Shown: piece after piece, positions 44,858-56,468 of the stretch
Numbering within the stretch: position 1 is the first letter of the stretch
Layout of the letters: each line of letters starts with the position of its first letter
Assembly (NCBI RefSeq): GCF_026343955.1
Contig: NZ_JAPKNI010000004.1
Span: 62,001-126,000, forward strand
Direction: 5' to 3'
DNA from: Kaistia defluvii
GTDB lineage: Bacteria > Pseudomonadota > Alphaproteobacteria > Rhizobiales > Kaistiaceae
Length of the DNA stretch: 64,000 bases
Notes under the pieces: model-generated
What the model saw: the letters and a program-made list of their open reading frames with translations, nothing else
Told to the model about the DNA's origin: nothing
Databases searched by the model: none
Program-made: the position numbers and the translations under genes

Positions 44858-46180
44858 TTAAGAGCTGCCCAGAAGTTTGGCCACTGCCGCATCCAGGCTA
44901 ACGGATTCGCGTTCGCCCGTCGCCCGTCGCTTGATCTCGACTTCGCCACGCTCAAGTCCCTTCGGACCGACGATCAGCTGCCACGGAAGGCCGATCAGGT
45001 CCATGGTCGCAAACTTAGCCCCGGCGCGGCCCTCTACATCATCGTAAAGGACTTCGATTCCGGCATTCGTAAGGCGCTCATAGAGCCCGTCGCAGGCCAG
45101 ATCCGTCGCGGCATCGCCGACCTTCAGATTGATCAGGGCGACCTTGTAGGGCGCGATGCTCTCCGGCCAGATGATGCCCGCCTCGTCATGGCTCGCCTCG
45201 ATGATGGCCGCCACCAGCCGCGACACGCCGATCCCGTAGGAACCCATATGCACGGGACGATCGACACCGTCCGGTCCGGTGACCGTGGCGCCCATCGGTT
45301 CCGAGTATTTGGTGCCGAAATAGAAGACCTGGCCGACCTCGATGCCGCGCGCCTCGATGCGGTTCTCTTCCGGCAGGGCCTCGAAAACCGCCTTGTCGTG
45401 CATCTCTTCGGTGGCAGCGTACTTCTCGGTCCAGGCCGAAACGATCGGCGTGAGATCGCCGTAGAAATCGATGTCGTCGCCGGGAACCGGCGTCTCGAGC
45501 GCCGCCCTGTCGAGGAACACCGCGCTCTCGCCGGTCGAAGCCAGAACGATGAACTCGTGCGTGGCGTCGCCGCCGATCGGGCCCGAATCGGCGCGCATCG
45601 GGATCGCCTTGACGCCAAGCCGATCGAAGGTGCGCAGATAGGCGACGAACATGCGGTTATAGGCGCGGCGCGCCGCGGCCTCGTCGACGTCGAAGGAATA
45701 GGCGTCCTTCATCAGGAATTCGCGGCCGCGCATGACGCCGAAACGCGGACGCAGTTCGTCCCGGAACTTCCACTGGATATGGTAGAGGTTCATCGGCAGC
45801 TCCTTGTAGGAGCGCACGTAGCTGCGGAAAATGTCGGTGACCATTTCCTCATTCGTCGGGCCGTAGAGCATCTCGCGCTCCTGCCGGTCCTGGATGCGCA
45901 GCATCTCCTTGCCGTAATCGTCGTAGCGTCCGCTCTCGCGCCAAAGATCGGCCGATTGCAAGGTCGGCATCAGGATCTCGACGGCGCCGGCGCGGTTCTG
46001 TTCTTCGCGGACGATGCGCTGGATGTTGCTCAAGACCTTCTGGCCGAGCGGCAGCCAGGAATAGATGCCCGCGCTCTGCTGGCGAATCAGACCGGCGCGA
46101 AGCATCAGACGGTGAGAAACGATCTCGGCTTCCTTCGGCGTCTCGCGGAGAGTCGGCAGGAATGAGCGGGAAAGGCGCAT
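44858..46180 (-). CDS. proS: Proline--tRNA ligase, short alphaproteobacterial form
   Basis: The 440-residue class II synthetase has motif 1 around '[22 protein letters not shown]', motif 2 '[28 protein letters not shown]' and motif 3 '[15 protein letters not shown]', then the anticodon-binding domain. It lacks the about 180-residue editing insertion found between motifs 2 and 3 of E. coli ProRS. Organisms with this form usually have a separate editing protein (ProXp-ala/YbaK type), not seen in this window. ATG 46180 ('[19 protein letters not shown]') is the standard start. Confidence 0.95.
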   Translation of the reverse strand: MRLSRSFLPTLRETPKEAEIVSHRLMLRAGLIRQQSAGIYSWLPLGQKVLSNIQRIVREEQNRAGAVEILMPTLQSADLWRESGRYDDYGKEMLRIQDRQEREMLYGPTNEEMVTDIFRSYVRSYKELPMNLYHIQWKFRDELRPRFGVMRGREFLMKDAYSFDVDEAAARRAYNRMFVAYLRTFDRLGVKAIPMRADSGPIGGDATHEFIVLASTGESAVFLDRAALETPVPGDDIDFYGDLTPIVSAWTEKYAATEEMHDKAVFEALPEENRIEARGIEVGQVFYFGTKYSEPMGATVTGPDGVDRPVHMGSYGIGVSRLVAAIIEASHDEAGIIWPESIAPYKVALINLKVGDAATDLACDGLYERLTNAGIEVLYDDVEGRAGAKFATMDLIGLPWQLIVGPKGLERGEVEIKRRATGERESVSLDAAVAKLLGSS

Positions 46181-46489
46181 CAGAAAAGGGCTCCAGCGAG
46201 TCGAATGGGCGCACATCAAGCCATACGCGGACGAAAACACAAGTCCTGGAAATCAGCGCCTTTGTCGCGGCATGCCCAAGCCTTGTGCAGAGGTGCCTGA
46301 ACACGTCCAAAGCAAAATCCGACGCGCGAATCCCCCCTTCGCACCTCGCTGCCACTAAGGTCAGTCATACTGACGCAAAAAATATGGGCTGCCCTTGCAC
46401 AATTAGATGACAAGCGCGTGGGCATTGGATAACGTCGGGTCATAACAAAGGAACACGCAATAAAGCGTGGCTCCAAACAACGGCACGCG

Positions 46490-46648
46490 GTCTAAGTCTT
46501 GGGAGGAAGCCCCCTCTGGCGCGCTGAAAAGCAGCTGCCGCCGAGCTCGCCATAACGAGCTCGATCAAAGCCAATCGAGCGAAAAGCTCGGCTGAGGGGT
46601 TGAACGCGAACTATTCAAGGCAAGATCCTCGCGGATCTTGCCTTTTTT
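46490..46648 (+). ncRNA. Candidate small structured RNA ending at a strong terminator
   Basis: On the plus strand a closing stem pairs cccctc (46511-46516) with gagggg (46594-46599). Inside it are hairpins gagctcg/cgagctc (46543-46562) and cgagc-gaaaa-gctcg (46576-46590), plus a weaker gctg/cagc one. A perfect terminator follows 17 nt later. Nothing on the plus strand upstream encodes a protein (proS reads the other way), so the terminator must serve an RNA started inside this gap, unless it works only for the minus strand. I find no convincing promoter and cannot assign a known family. The 5' end is a guess. Confidence 0.35.
46617..46648 (+). terminator. Strong rho-independent terminator
   Basis: Arms aaggcaagatcc (46617-46628) and ggatcttgcctt (46633-46644) pair over 12 bp with a tcgc loop, followed by a T-run to 46648. 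On the minus strand the hairpin is followed by TTGAATAG only, so the plus strand is the natural direction. Confidence 0.85.
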
Positions 46649-46681
46649 ATTGCTCGCACGCGGCGCTGTTCTTTTTTCGGC

Positions 46682-46942
46682 TCAGAACGAGAAGTGACTG
46701 AGAACTTCCGCTGTCCAGCCCATCTTCACATAGCCGTACCAGATGCCGTAGACGATGATCGCGCTGATGACCGAGGTGATGATCATCTTGCGAACCAGAT
46801 GCAGATTCGCCGGCGCGCTCTCGGTAGTGCCCAGCAGAACATCGCCCTGCTCGTCATGGGTGCGAACGCCAAACGGGAGCACCATGAAAATCACCAGCCA
46901 CCAGACAATGAAATAGACGGCGAAAATGCTGTAGATCGGCAT
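46682..46942 (-). CDS. DUF1467 family small membrane protein
   Basis: The 86-residue protein has two membrane helices ('IYSIFAVYFIVWWLVIFMVLPFGV' region and 'MIITSVISAIIVYGIWYGYV') joined by a polar loop with 'RTHDEQGDVLLGTTESAPA', typical of the DUF1467 family. The function is unknown. It starts 5 nt after the mce stop with GAGGAGG in the mce end, so the two are cotranscribed. This pairing is common in Hyphomicrobiales. Confidence 0.85.
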   Translation of the reverse strand: MPIYSIFAVYFIVWWLVIFMVLPFGVRTHDEQGDVLLGTTESAPANLHLVRKMIITSVISAIIVYGIWYGYVKMGWTAEVLSHFSF

Positions 46943-46947
46943 GCTGT

Positions 46948-47352
46948 TCAGGCCTCCTCGAGTTCGACCAGCGTTCCGCAAAGGTCCTTGGGATGCAGGA
47001 ACAACACCGGCTTGCCATGCGCGCCGATCCTCGGCTCGCCATTTCCCAGGACCCGGGCGCCATCCGCCTTCAACCGGTCACGCGCGGCCAGGATGTCGTC
47101 CACCTCATAGCAGAGGTGATGAATGCCGCCATCCGGATTGCGGGCCAGGAATTTCGCGATCGGCGAATCCTCACCCAGCGGCGCCAGCAGTTCGATCTTG
47201 GTGTTCGGCAGTTCGACGAAGATCGTCACGACGCCATGCTCGGGCAGGCGCAGCGGCGCGGAGACGCGCGCGCCCAGCGTGTCCCGATAGGTCCGCACCG
47301 CGGCGTCGAGGTCCGACACCGCGATCGCGACATGGTTCAGTCGGCCGATCAT
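46948..47352 (-). CDS. mce: Methylmalonyl-CoA epimerase
   Basis: The 134-residue VOC-fold enzyme interconverts (R)- and (S)-methylmalonyl-CoA in propionate breakdown. Metal ligands are visible: His7 in 'LNHVAIAVSDLD', a His in 'GGIHHLCYEVDD' and the C-terminal Glu in 'GTLVELEEA'. 'FVELPNTKIELLAPLG' is also family-typical. It lies between rnj (37 nt upstream) and the DUF1467 gene (5 nt downstream); a metabolic link with RNase J is not apparent. Confidence 0.9.
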   Translation of the reverse strand: MIGRLNHVAIAVSDLDAAVRTYRDTLGARVSAPLRLPEHGVVTIFVELPNTKIELLAPLGEDSPIAKFLARNPDGGIHHLCYEVDDILAARDRLKADGARVLGNGEPRIGAHGKPVLFLHPKDLCGTLVELEEA

Positions 47353-47389
47353 GCCCTGCTCCTTCGCGGACGTTGCGTCCGCACAGGCG

Positions 47390-49069
47390 TCATACGATCG
47401 CGACGAACACAGTGCAAAGTGGCTTTTTGCCCCAAGCCTGCCGGATCGAGGCCCGCACCGAGCGGCGAATCGCCTCGCGGACCAGTTCGGCGTCGCGGCG
47501 GCGCGCGCGCGGGATGCTCTCGATCGTGCCGAGCACCGCCGTCATGACGGTCTCCTCGAACGGGTGGCCGGAGACGCCCTGGATGGGCAGTCCGGTCAGC
47601 GCGATTTCCGGATCGACGGCGACGCCGCCCTTGGAATCGAGCACCACCGAGATGGCGACATGGCCGGCGAAGCCGAGCTTGCGCCGCTCCGGGACGCCGA
47701 CGCCGTCCTCGTCCGAGATGATCATGCCGTCCTTGTAGAGGCGGCCGACCGGCACATCGTCGATCTCTTCAGCGGGACCCGGCGCCAGGCGAACGATATT
47801 GCCGTTCTCGGTGAGCACCACCTGCTTGACGCCCATGTCGCGGGCAAAGGCCGCGTGCGCCCAGAGATGCATGGCCTCGCCATGCACCGGAATGGCGATC
47901 TCGGGACGAACCCAGCCATACATCTCGGCCAGCTCATCGCGGCGCGGATGGCCGGATACATGCACGAGGCGGTCACGATCGGTGATCACCACGATGCCCT
48001 GGTCGCAGAGCGCATTGATGATGTTGCCGATCGCCTTCTCGTTGCCGGGGATCGGACGCGCCGAAAAGACGACCGTGTCGCCCGGCGAAAGACCGACGAA
48101 CTTGTGTTCGTCCTCGGCGATGCGGGCCAGGGCCGCGCGCGGCTCGCCCTGGCTGCCGGTCAGGATCGCAACGACCTTGGAGCGCGGCAGGTAGCCATAG
48201 GATTCCTCGTCGAGGAAGGGCGGCAAGCCCTCCATATAGCCGAGCTCGGTTGCCACCTCGATGGCGCGACGCAACGCGCGGCCGACGACGACCACCTGTC
48301 GGTCCGCCGCCTGCGCGGCCAGCGCGATAGACTTGATGCGGCCCACATTCGACGCGAAGGTGGTGAACGCGACGCGGCCCGTCGCTTCCTTGACGATCTC
48401 GGTCAACGACAGCCCGACTTCGGTCTCGCTCGGGCTGCGGCCCTCCCGCATCGCATTGGTCGAATCGCAGACGAGCGCCAGCACACCTTCGTCGCCAATC
48501 GCCGCGAACCGCGCGGCGTCGGTCAACGGACCGATGACCGGGTCCGGATCGAGCTTCCAGTCGCCGGTGTGGACCACCGTGCCAAGCGGCGTGCGGATCG
48601 CCAGCGACATGGGCTCCAGGATCGAATGCGCCACCGCGATGAATTCGACCTCGAACGCGCCGATCGTCACGCGGTCGCCGGGGTGGACGATGGTGATCGG
48701 GATTTCGGGAGCGCCCGGCTGGGCAGCCCGCTTGGCGTTGAGCAATCCGGCGGTGAAGGGGCTGGCATAGACAGGCACGCGCAGGCGCGGCCACAGATCC
48801 AGCAGCGCGCCGAAATGGTCCTCATGCGCATGGGTGATGATGATCGCGTCGATGAAATCGCGCTCTTCTACCATGTAGCGGATATCGGGCAGCACGATAT
48901 CGACGCCCGGCAGGTCCGGGCCGCCGAAGCTGATACCGAAATCGATGCCGATCCAGCGCCGCCGATTGGAAGGGCCGTAGCCGTAGAGGGCGAGATTCAT
49001 ACCGATCTCGCCGACGCCACCCAGGGGAAGAAAGACGAAGTCGTCCGTAGCTGCTGTTTTTGCGCTCAT
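47390..49069 (-). CDS. rnj: Ribonuclease J
   Basis: The 559-residue metallo-beta-lactamase/beta-CASP nuclease processes and degrades RNA with 5'-exo and endo activity. Zinc motifs are 'THAHEDHFGAL' (motif 2), 'HSILEPMSLAI' and 'HTGDWKLDPDP'; the beta-CASP part includes 'FTTFASNVGRIKSIA', 'TGSQGEPRAALARI' and 'VHVSGHPRRDEL'. The C-terminal domain is shorter than in Bacillus RNase J1. The ATG overlaps the birA stop (ATGA). RNase J beside birA and nuo is the usual alphaproteobacterial order. Confidence 0.94.
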   Translation of the reverse strand: MSAKTAATDDFVFLPLGGVGEIGMNLALYGYGPSNRRRWIGIDFGISFGGPDLPGVDIVLPDIRYMVEERDFIDAIIITHAHEDHFGALLDLWPRLRVPVYASPFTAGLLNAKRAAQPGAPEIPITIVHPGDRVTIGAFEVEFIAVAHSILEPMSLAIRTPLGTVVHTGDWKLDPDPVIGPLTDAARFAAIGDEGVLALVCDSTNAMREGRSPSETEVGLSLTEIVKEATGRVAFTTFASNVGRIKSIALAAQAADRQVVVVGRALRRAIEVATELGYMEGLPPFLDEESYGYLPRSKVVAILTGSQGEPRAALARIAEDEHKFVGLSPGDTVVFSARPIPGNEKAIGNIINALCDQGIVVITDRDRLVHVSGHPRRDELAEMYGWVRPEIAIPVHGEAMHLWAHAAFARDMGVKQVVLTENGNIVRLAPGPAEEIDDVPVGRLYKDGMIISDEDGVGVPERRKLGFAGHVAISVVLDSKGGVAVDPEIALTGLPIQGVSGHPFEETVMTAVLGTIESIPRARRRDAELVREAIRRSVRASIRQAWGKKPLCTVFVAIV

Positions 49070-49902
49070 TGCCTCGACGTCGCCACTGTACCGAAATGGA
49101 CTTCGCCGGCGGCGATCGTCCTAACCAAACCCTCGGGAGAACGAATGACGAGGCGGCCTTCCTCATCGATCGTCTCGAAAACTCCAGAGAATACCTGTTC
49201 GCCCACCCGCACGGCGACCGTCTCGCCGAGCCCGGCCGCACGATCGAGCCAAAGCCGTCTAACCGCCTTGAAACCGCGCCCTTCATTCCAGACGCGTGCA
49301 ACACTCGCCCAAGCGTCGGAAAGCGCTTCGAACAAGCGAAACGCATCGATCCCGACACCCAGTTCGACAAGTGCCGTCGCAGGATACGGCAAGCCCTCGG
49401 GGGCTGCGACGACATTTACACCGATTCCGATCACAACCGCGAGGCGGCCATCCGGGAGCGGCTCGGCCTCCAGTAGGATGCCGGCCAGCTTGCCACCGTC
49501 GAGCAGGACATCGTTCGGCCATTTGAGCCGGAGGCGATCCCGCCTCCCGGCCGGGCCATCTCCCTCAATCCCGTCCAACCCGATCCGGAATGCAAGGCCG
49601 GGAGCCACCGAACGCAGCGCCTCGTCGAGCGCCAGTCCCGCCACGAAACCGAGCGTCGCAGCGGTTGCGGGCTGATTGGGGACGATGACCAGGAGGCTGG
49701 CGGCGAGATTGCCCGCCGGCATGGCCCATGGCCGCCCCCGGCGCCCCCTGCCCGAGGTCTGCTGCGCCGTCACGAACCAGCAACGGCCGGGATCCCCGGC
49801 GCGCGCGGCCGCCAGGCCCTCGGCATTTGTCGAACCCGTCGTCTCGAAGAACTTGAGACGGTAGGCGCTTTCTGCGGAGGCCCGGCCGAGCTTGAACTCC
49901 AT
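49066..49902 (-). CDS. birA: Biotin--[acetyl-CoA-carboxylase] ligase, monofunctional
   Basis: The 278-residue enzyme biotinylates carboxylases. Visible motifs are 'FFETTGSTNAEGL', the biotinyl-AMP loop 'TSGRGRRGRPWAMPAGNLA', 'KWPNDVLLDGGKLAGILLE' and 'GIGVNV'. The N-terminal helix-turn-helix of E. coli BirA is missing, so it should not act as a repressor. An insertion after 'RIGLDGIEGDGPAGRRDRL' lengthens one loop. ATG 49902 is preferred over the TTG one codon earlier; it starts 4 nt after the nuoN stop. Confidence 0.92.
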   Translation of the reverse strand: MEFKLGRASAESAYRLKFFETTGSTNAEGLAAARAGDPGRCWFVTAQQTSGRGRRGRPWAMPAGNLAASLLVIVPNQPATAATLGFVAGLALDEALRSVAPGLAFRIGLDGIEGDGPAGRRDRLRLKWPNDVLLDGGKLAGILLEAEPLPDGRLAVVIGIGVNVVAAPEGLPYPATALVELGVGIDAFRLFEALSDAWASVARVWNEGRGFKAVRRLWLDRAAGLGETVAVRVGEQVFSGVFETIDEEGRLVIRSPEGLVRTIAAGEVHFGTVATSRQ

Positions 49903-49906
49903 CAAA

Positions 49907-51346
49907 TCAGAAGAAGGTCTTGGCTGCGACGCTCGCCGCCGTGCCCAGCGGGCCGGCGATGAAGACGAAGAGAATGACGAACAGCCCCGACAGACCGAGA
50001 ACGACGCGCAGTTCGCCGGACATCGGCTCGAAGGCGCCGGCCGGCTCGTCGAAATACATGATCTTGACGAGACGGAGATAGTAGAACGCGCCGACCACGC
50101 TCGACAGAACGCCGATCACCGACAGCACATAGAGGTTCGCCTCGATGGCTGCGAGGAAGACGTAGAACTTGGCGAAGAAGCCGGCCAGCGGCGGAATGCC
50201 CGCGAGCGAGAACAGGATCATCGCGAAGATGAAGGCGACCACGGGATGGGTGCGCGACAGGCCGGCGAGATCGCTGGTGTCCTCGACCATCGTGCCCTGG
50301 CGCCGCATGAACAGGATCACCGCGAAGGCGCCGAGCGTCATGGCGACATAGATCGCCATGTAGATCAGCACGCCCTGCACGCCTGCCTCGGTGCCGGCCG
50401 CGAGGCCGACAAGCGCGAAGCCCATATGGCCGATCGACGAATAGGCCATCAGGCGCTTGATGTTGCGCTGGCCGATCGCGGCAAAGGCGCCGAGGATCAT
50501 CGAGGCGATGGCGATGAAGGTGATGACCTGCTGCCAGTCGGCGGTGGCCGGGCCGAGGGCGCCGACCAGAACGCGGACGAACAGGGCCATGGCGGCTGCC
50601 TTCGGCGCGGCGGCGAAGAATGCCGTGACCGAGGTCGGGGCCCCCTCATAGACGTCCGGAGTCCACATGTGGAACGGCACTGCCGAGACCTTGAAGGCAA
50701 GGCCGGCGATGACGAACACCAGGCCGAACACCACGCCGACCGAGACCGGGCCGGCGCTCAGCGCGGTGGCGACGCCCTGGAACTGGGTGTGGCCGGTGAA
50801 GCCGTAGATCAGCGAAATGCCGTAGAGCAGCATGCCGGACGACAGCGCGCCGAGCACGAAGTATTTGAGGCCGGCTTCCGTCGACCGGACCGAGTCCCGG
50901 TTGCTGGCGGCGACGACGTAGAGCGCGAGCGACTGCAGCTCGAGGCCAAGATAGAGCGCGATCAGGTCGTTGGCCGAAATCATCAGCATCATGCCGAGGG
51001 TCGCGAGCAGGATCAGCACCGGATACTCGAAGCGGGCGATCTTCTCCCGCTTGGTATAGTTCGTCGACATGATGATGGCGAAGCCGGAACCGGCGAGCGC
51101 AAGCAGCTTCATGAAGCGGGCGAAGGGATCGAGCACGAAGGCGCCGTTGAAGGTGACGCCGTCCTCGGCCTTGAAGACCAGGACCAGTCCGGCGACCAGA
51201 ACCAGAAGCACCGCCAGCGTGGTGACGAGCGAGGTCGTCCGTTCGCCGCCGAAGGCGCCGATCATCAGAAGCACGAGCGCACCGACCGCGAGCGTCAGCT
51301 CCGGCAGGAACGGCATGAGCGAGGGGAACGTAGCGAGGTCCATCAT
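49907..51346 (-). CDS. nuoN: NADH-quinone oxidoreductase subunit N
   Basis: The 479-residue antiporter-like membrane subunit of complex I has about 14 helices with the key membrane Lys and Glu residues in stretches such as '[35 protein letters not shown]' and '[21 protein letters not shown]'. It pumps protons as part of the membrane arm. Two ATG codons in a row form the start. It is the last nuo gene and is followed by birA after 4 nt. Confidence 0.96.
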   Translation of the reverse strand: MMDLATFPSLMPFLPELTLAVGALVLLMIGAFGGERTTSLVTTLAVLLVLVAGLVLVFKAEDGVTFNGAFVLDPFARFMKLLALAGSGFAIIMSTNYTKREKIARFEYPVLILLATLGMMLMISANDLIALYLGLELQSLALYVVAASNRDSVRSTEAGLKYFVLGALSSGMLLYGISLIYGFTGHTQFQGVATALSAGPVSVGVVFGLVFVIAGLAFKVSAVPFHMWTPDVYEGAPTSVTAFFAAAPKAAAMALFVRVLVGALGPATADWQQVITFIAIASMILGAFAAIGQRNIKRLMAYSSIGHMGFALVGLAAGTEAGVQGVLIYMAIYVAMTLGAFAVILFMRRQGTMVEDTSDLAGLSRTHPVVAFIFAMILFSLAGIPPLAGFFAKFYVFLAAIEANLYVLSVIGVLSSVVGAFYYLRLVKIMYFDEPAGAFEPMSGELRVVLGLSGLFVILFVFIAGPLGTAASVAAKTFF

Positions 51347-51362
51347 GATCTGTCCGTGTTCC

Positions 51363-52874
51363 TCACTGCGCTGCCAGCGCGAGCTTGCCGGCAGCGGAGA
51401 GCGCGGCCTGATAGTTGGTGATCAGCTTGTCGACCGCCTGCCCCGTCACGTTGAAGACGGGCGTCGGATAGACGCCGAAGAAGATCGTCAGCACGACCAG
51501 CGGAACGAGAATGGCGATCTCGCGACGCGACAGGTCGAACATCGACTTGAGGTTCGCCTTGTCCAGCGCGCCCATGATCACCTTGCGGTAGAGCCACAGG
51601 CCGTAGCTGGCCGACAGGATGACGCCGGATGTGGCGAAGGCCGCGACCCAGGTGTTGGCGCGGAAGACGCCGATCAGGACCATGAACTCGCCGACAAAAC
51701 CGCTGGTGCCCGGCAGGCCGACATTCGCCATGGTGAAGACGAGGAAGGCCGTCGCGTAGAAGGGCATCCGGTTGACGAGGCCACCATAGGCCGCGATCTC
51801 GCGGGTGTGCATCCGGTCGTAGATGACGCCGACGCAGAGGAAGAGCGCACCCGACACGATGCCGTGCGACAGCATCTGGAAGATCGCGCCTTCGACGCCC
51901 TGGGCGTTCATCGTGAAGATACCCATCGTGACGTAGCCCATGTGGGCGACCGACGAGTAGGCGATCAGCTTCTTCATGTCCGTCTGAACAAGCGCCACCA
52001 GCGAGGTGTAGATGATGGCGATGACGGAGAGCGTGTAGATCATCGGCGCGAAATCGGCCGAGGCGATCGGGAACATCGGCAGCGAGAAGCGCAGGAAGCC
52101 GTAACCGCCCATCTTCAGCAGCACGCCGGCCAGGATGACCGAGCCTGCCGTCGGCGCCTCGACGTGCGCGTCCGGCAACCAGGTGTGCACCGGCCACATC
52201 GGCATCTTCACCGCGAAGGAGGCGAAGAAGGCGAGCCACAGCCAGGTCTGCATCGAGGCCGGGAACTGGTGGTCGAGCAGCGTCGGGATGTCCGTCGTGC
52301 CGGCCTGCCAGTACATCGCCATGATGGCGAGCAGCATCAGCACCGAGCCGAGCAGCGTGTAGAGGAAGAACTTGAACGCCGCATAGACGCGCCGCTGTCC
52401 ACCCCAGACGCCGATGATCAGGAACATCGGGATCAGGCCGGCTTCGAAGAAGACGTAGAACAGGAACAGGTCCATCGCGCAGAACACGCCGATCATCAGC
52501 GTTTCGAGCACGAGGAAGGCGATCATGTACTCCTTGAAGCGGAACTTCACGGAGTACTTGGACGCCACGATGCAGGCCGGCATCAGGAAGGTCGTCAGGA
52601 TGACGAACAGCATGGAGATGCCGTCGACGCCCATCGAATAGGAGATCTTGCCGCCCAGCCATTCGCTGCGCTCGACGAACTGGAAGCCGGCGCTGGAATT
52701 GTCGAAGTCGACCCAGATCAGGATCGACACCAGGAAGGTGACGATCGTGGTCCAGAGCGAGATCCAGTAGACGTTGCGCCGCGCCGCGGCGTCGTCGCCG
52801 CGGATCAGCAGAAGCAGGAGTGCGCCGACCGTTGGCAGGAAGGTAACGGTCGAGAGGATCGGCCAGTCAGTCAT
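51363..52874 (-). CDS. nuoM: NADH-quinone oxidoreductase subunit M
   Basis: The 503-residue antiporter-like subunit shows the conserved '[39 protein letters not shown]' region and '[22 protein letters not shown]', which hold the Lys, Glu and His residues of the proton path. It lies between nuoL (10-nt gap) and nuoN (16-nt gap). Confidence 0.97.
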   Translation of the reverse strand: MTDWPILSTVTFLPTVGALLLLLIRGDDAAARRNVYWISLWTTIVTFLVSILIWVDFDNSSAGFQFVERSEWLGGKISYSMGVDGISMLFVILTTFLMPACIVASKYSVKFRFKEYMIAFLVLETLMIGVFCAMDLFLFYVFFEAGLIPMFLIIGVWGGQRRVYAAFKFFLYTLLGSVLMLLAIMAMYWQAGTTDIPTLLDHQFPASMQTWLWLAFFASFAVKMPMWPVHTWLPDAHVEAPTAGSVILAGVLLKMGGYGFLRFSLPMFPIASADFAPMIYTLSVIAIIYTSLVALVQTDMKKLIAYSSVAHMGYVTMGIFTMNAQGVEGAIFQMLSHGIVSGALFLCVGVIYDRMHTREIAAYGGLVNRMPFYATAFLVFTMANVGLPGTSGFVGEFMVLIGVFRANTWVAAFATSGVILSASYGLWLYRKVIMGALDKANLKSMFDLSRREIAILVPLVVLTIFFGVYPTPVFNVTGQAVDKLITNYQAALSAAGKLALAAQ

Positions 52875-52884
52875 CTAAAACCCC

Positions 52885-54963
<2,079 letters not shown>

Positions 54964-54971
54964 GGCAGGCC

Positions 54972-55280
54972 TCAGCCCTTCATCATGTTGATGTCTTCCA
55001 CCGCGATCGAGCCACGGTTGCGGAAGTAGACGACGAGGATGGCAAGGCCGATGGCCGATTCAGCGGCCGCGACGGTCAAGACCAGGAGCGCGAAGACCTG
55101 CCCGACGAGATCGCCCAGGAAGGACGAGAACGCGACGAAGTTGAGATTGACGGCGAGCAGGATGAGCTCGACCGACATCAGGATGACGATCACGTTCTTC
55201 CGGTTCAGGAAGATGCCGAAGACGCCGATCGTAAACAGGATCGCCGCGACCGACAGATAATGGGAGAGACCAATTGCCAT
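54972..55280 (-). CDS. nuoK: NADH-quinone oxidoreductase subunit K
   Basis: The 102-residue three-helix subunit has the typical '[48 protein letters not shown]', which includes the two conserved membrane Glu residues, and '[22 protein letters not shown]'. It follows nuoJ by 21 nt and precedes nuoL by 8 nt. Confidence 0.97.
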   Translation of the reverse strand: MAIGLSHYLSVAAILFTIGVFGIFLNRKNVIVILMSVELILLAVNLNFVAFSSFLGDLVGQVFALLVLTVAAAESAIGLAILVVYFRNRGSIAVEDINMMKG

Positions 55281-55301
55281 GGGGTGTTCCTCGTCTCTCG
55301 C

Positions 55302-55910
55302 TCAGATGCCCTTGCCGGGCTCGACGGAGTGCAGTTCGACTTTCTGCGTCCGCGCGACCTGGTCGGCGATGTTCTGCCGCTTGACCCGCGGCTTGTGGCG
55401 CAGCGTCAGCACGATGGCGCCGATCATGGCCACCAGCAGCACGAAGCCGGCGATCTGGAAGAAGAAGATGTAGTGGGTATAGAGCAGCCGCCCGATCGCT
55501 TCCGTATTGGAAATCTGCGCCATGTCGGGAATGGGCTGGACCGGATTGCCGACGACATCGGGCGCGAAGGCCCAGCCGCTCAGCACGATCAACAGCTCGG
55601 CCAGCAACACGACCCCGATCAGTCCGCCGACCGGCAGATACTGAAGGAAGCCCTGGCGCAGTTCCGTTAAATCCACGTCGAGCATCATAACGACGAACAG
55701 GAACAGCACCGCGACGGCGCCGACATAGACGACTACCAGCATCATCGCCAGGAACTCCGCACCCAGCATCACGAAGAGGCCGGCCGCGTTGAAGAAGGCG
55801 AGGATCAGGAAGAGCACGGAGTGCACGGGATTACGCGACGAGATCACCATCAGCGCCGAGGCGATGGTGATGCCCGAAAACAGATAAAAGAAAATGGTAT
55901 GCAGGATCAT
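55302..55910 (-). CDS. nuoJ: NADH-quinone oxidoreductase subunit J
   Basis: The 202-residue five-helix membrane subunit contains 'SRNPVHSVLFLILAFFNAAGLFVMLGAEFLAMMLVVVYVGAVAVLFLFVVMML', the site of the pi-bulge helix thought to couple quinone chemistry to pumping. I start at ATG 55910 ('MILHTIFFYLFSGI'), as in other NuoJ proteins; residues further upstream are not family-like. Confidence 0.95.
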   Translation of the reverse strand: MILHTIFFYLFSGITIASALMVISSRNPVHSVLFLILAFFNAAGLFVMLGAEFLAMMLVVVYVGAVAVLFLFVVMMLDVDLTELRQGFLQYLPVGGLIGVVLLAELLIVLSGWAFAPDVVGNPVQPIPDMAQISNTEAIGRLLYTHYIFFFQIAGFVLLVAMIGAIVLTLRHKPRVKRQNIADQVARTQKVELHSVEPGKGI

Positions 55911-55979
55911 GATCCGTGCCCTCGGACAGCGCGGCAAGCCGCGGCATCCCTCCAAAATTGCGTCGGAACCACACCCCGC

Positions 55980-56468
55980 CTAGCGGTAGGGTGCGTCCAT
56001 GCTGATATTCTGCGCGATCTCGCGCTCCCACCGGTCGCCATTCGCGAGAAGCTTTTCCTTGTCGTAGTAGAGCTCCTCGCGCGTTTCCGTCGCGAACTCG
56101 AAATTCGGTCCCTCGACGATGGCGTCGACAGGGCATGCTTCCTGGCAGAAGCCGCAATAGATGCACTTCACCATGTCGATGTCGTAACGCGTGGTCCGGC
56201 GCGTGCCGTCATTGCGGCGCGGGCCGGCCTCGATCGTGATCGCCTGGGCGGGGCAGATGGCCTCGCACAGCTTGCAGGCGATGCAGCGCTCTTCACCGTT
56301 CGGATAGCGGCGCAGCGCGTGCTCGCCGCGGAAGCGCGGGCTCAGCGCCCCCTTCTCGAACGGATAGTTCACGGTCTTCTTCGGCGCAAAGAAATAGCGC
56401 ATCGCCAGGAAGAAGGCGGACACGAATTCCGTGAGGAAGATCGACTTGGCGGTCTGGTCGAGGCGCAT
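55980..56468 (-). CDS. nuoI: NADH-quinone oxidoreductase subunit I
   Basis: The 162-residue iron-sulfur subunit carries two 4Fe-4S clusters (N6a, N6b) in '[12 protein letters not shown]' and '[16 protein letters not shown]'. An N-terminal amphipathic region ('[24 protein letters not shown]') contacts the membrane arm. ATG 56468 shares one base with the nuoH stop (TGATG), so a start four codons upstream is less likely. Confidence 0.97.
   Translation of the reverse strand: MRLDQTAKSIFLTEFVSAFFLAMRYFFAPKKTVNYPFEKGALSPRFRGEHALRRYPNGEERCIACKLCEAICPAQAITIEAGPRRNDGTRRTTRYDIDMVKCIYCGFCQEACPVDAIVEGPNFEFATETREELYYDKEKLLANGDRWEREIAQNISMDAPYR

Larger units (their letters stand above)
46181..46681. other. 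Gene-free, comparatively AT-rich stretch upstream of proS
   Basis: The 501 bp hold the proS promoter region, a perfect small dyad (GTCAGT-CAT-ACTGAC, 46360-46374), a set of hairpins at 46511-46599 and a strong terminator at 46617-46648. Base use differs from the coding neighbours. Short frames, for example 28 codons from an ATG near 46274, have no ribosome site. Confidence 0.6.

Noticed and set aside
46274-46360. 28-codon plus-strand frame in the proS upstream gap
   Set aside because: No ribosome site and no hydrophobic or conserved pattern; unlike the microprotein upstream of dnaE, it lacks any promoter support.
47351-49675. 774-codon plus-strand frame opposite rnj and birA
   Set aside because: Antisense to two well-identified genes, without motifs.
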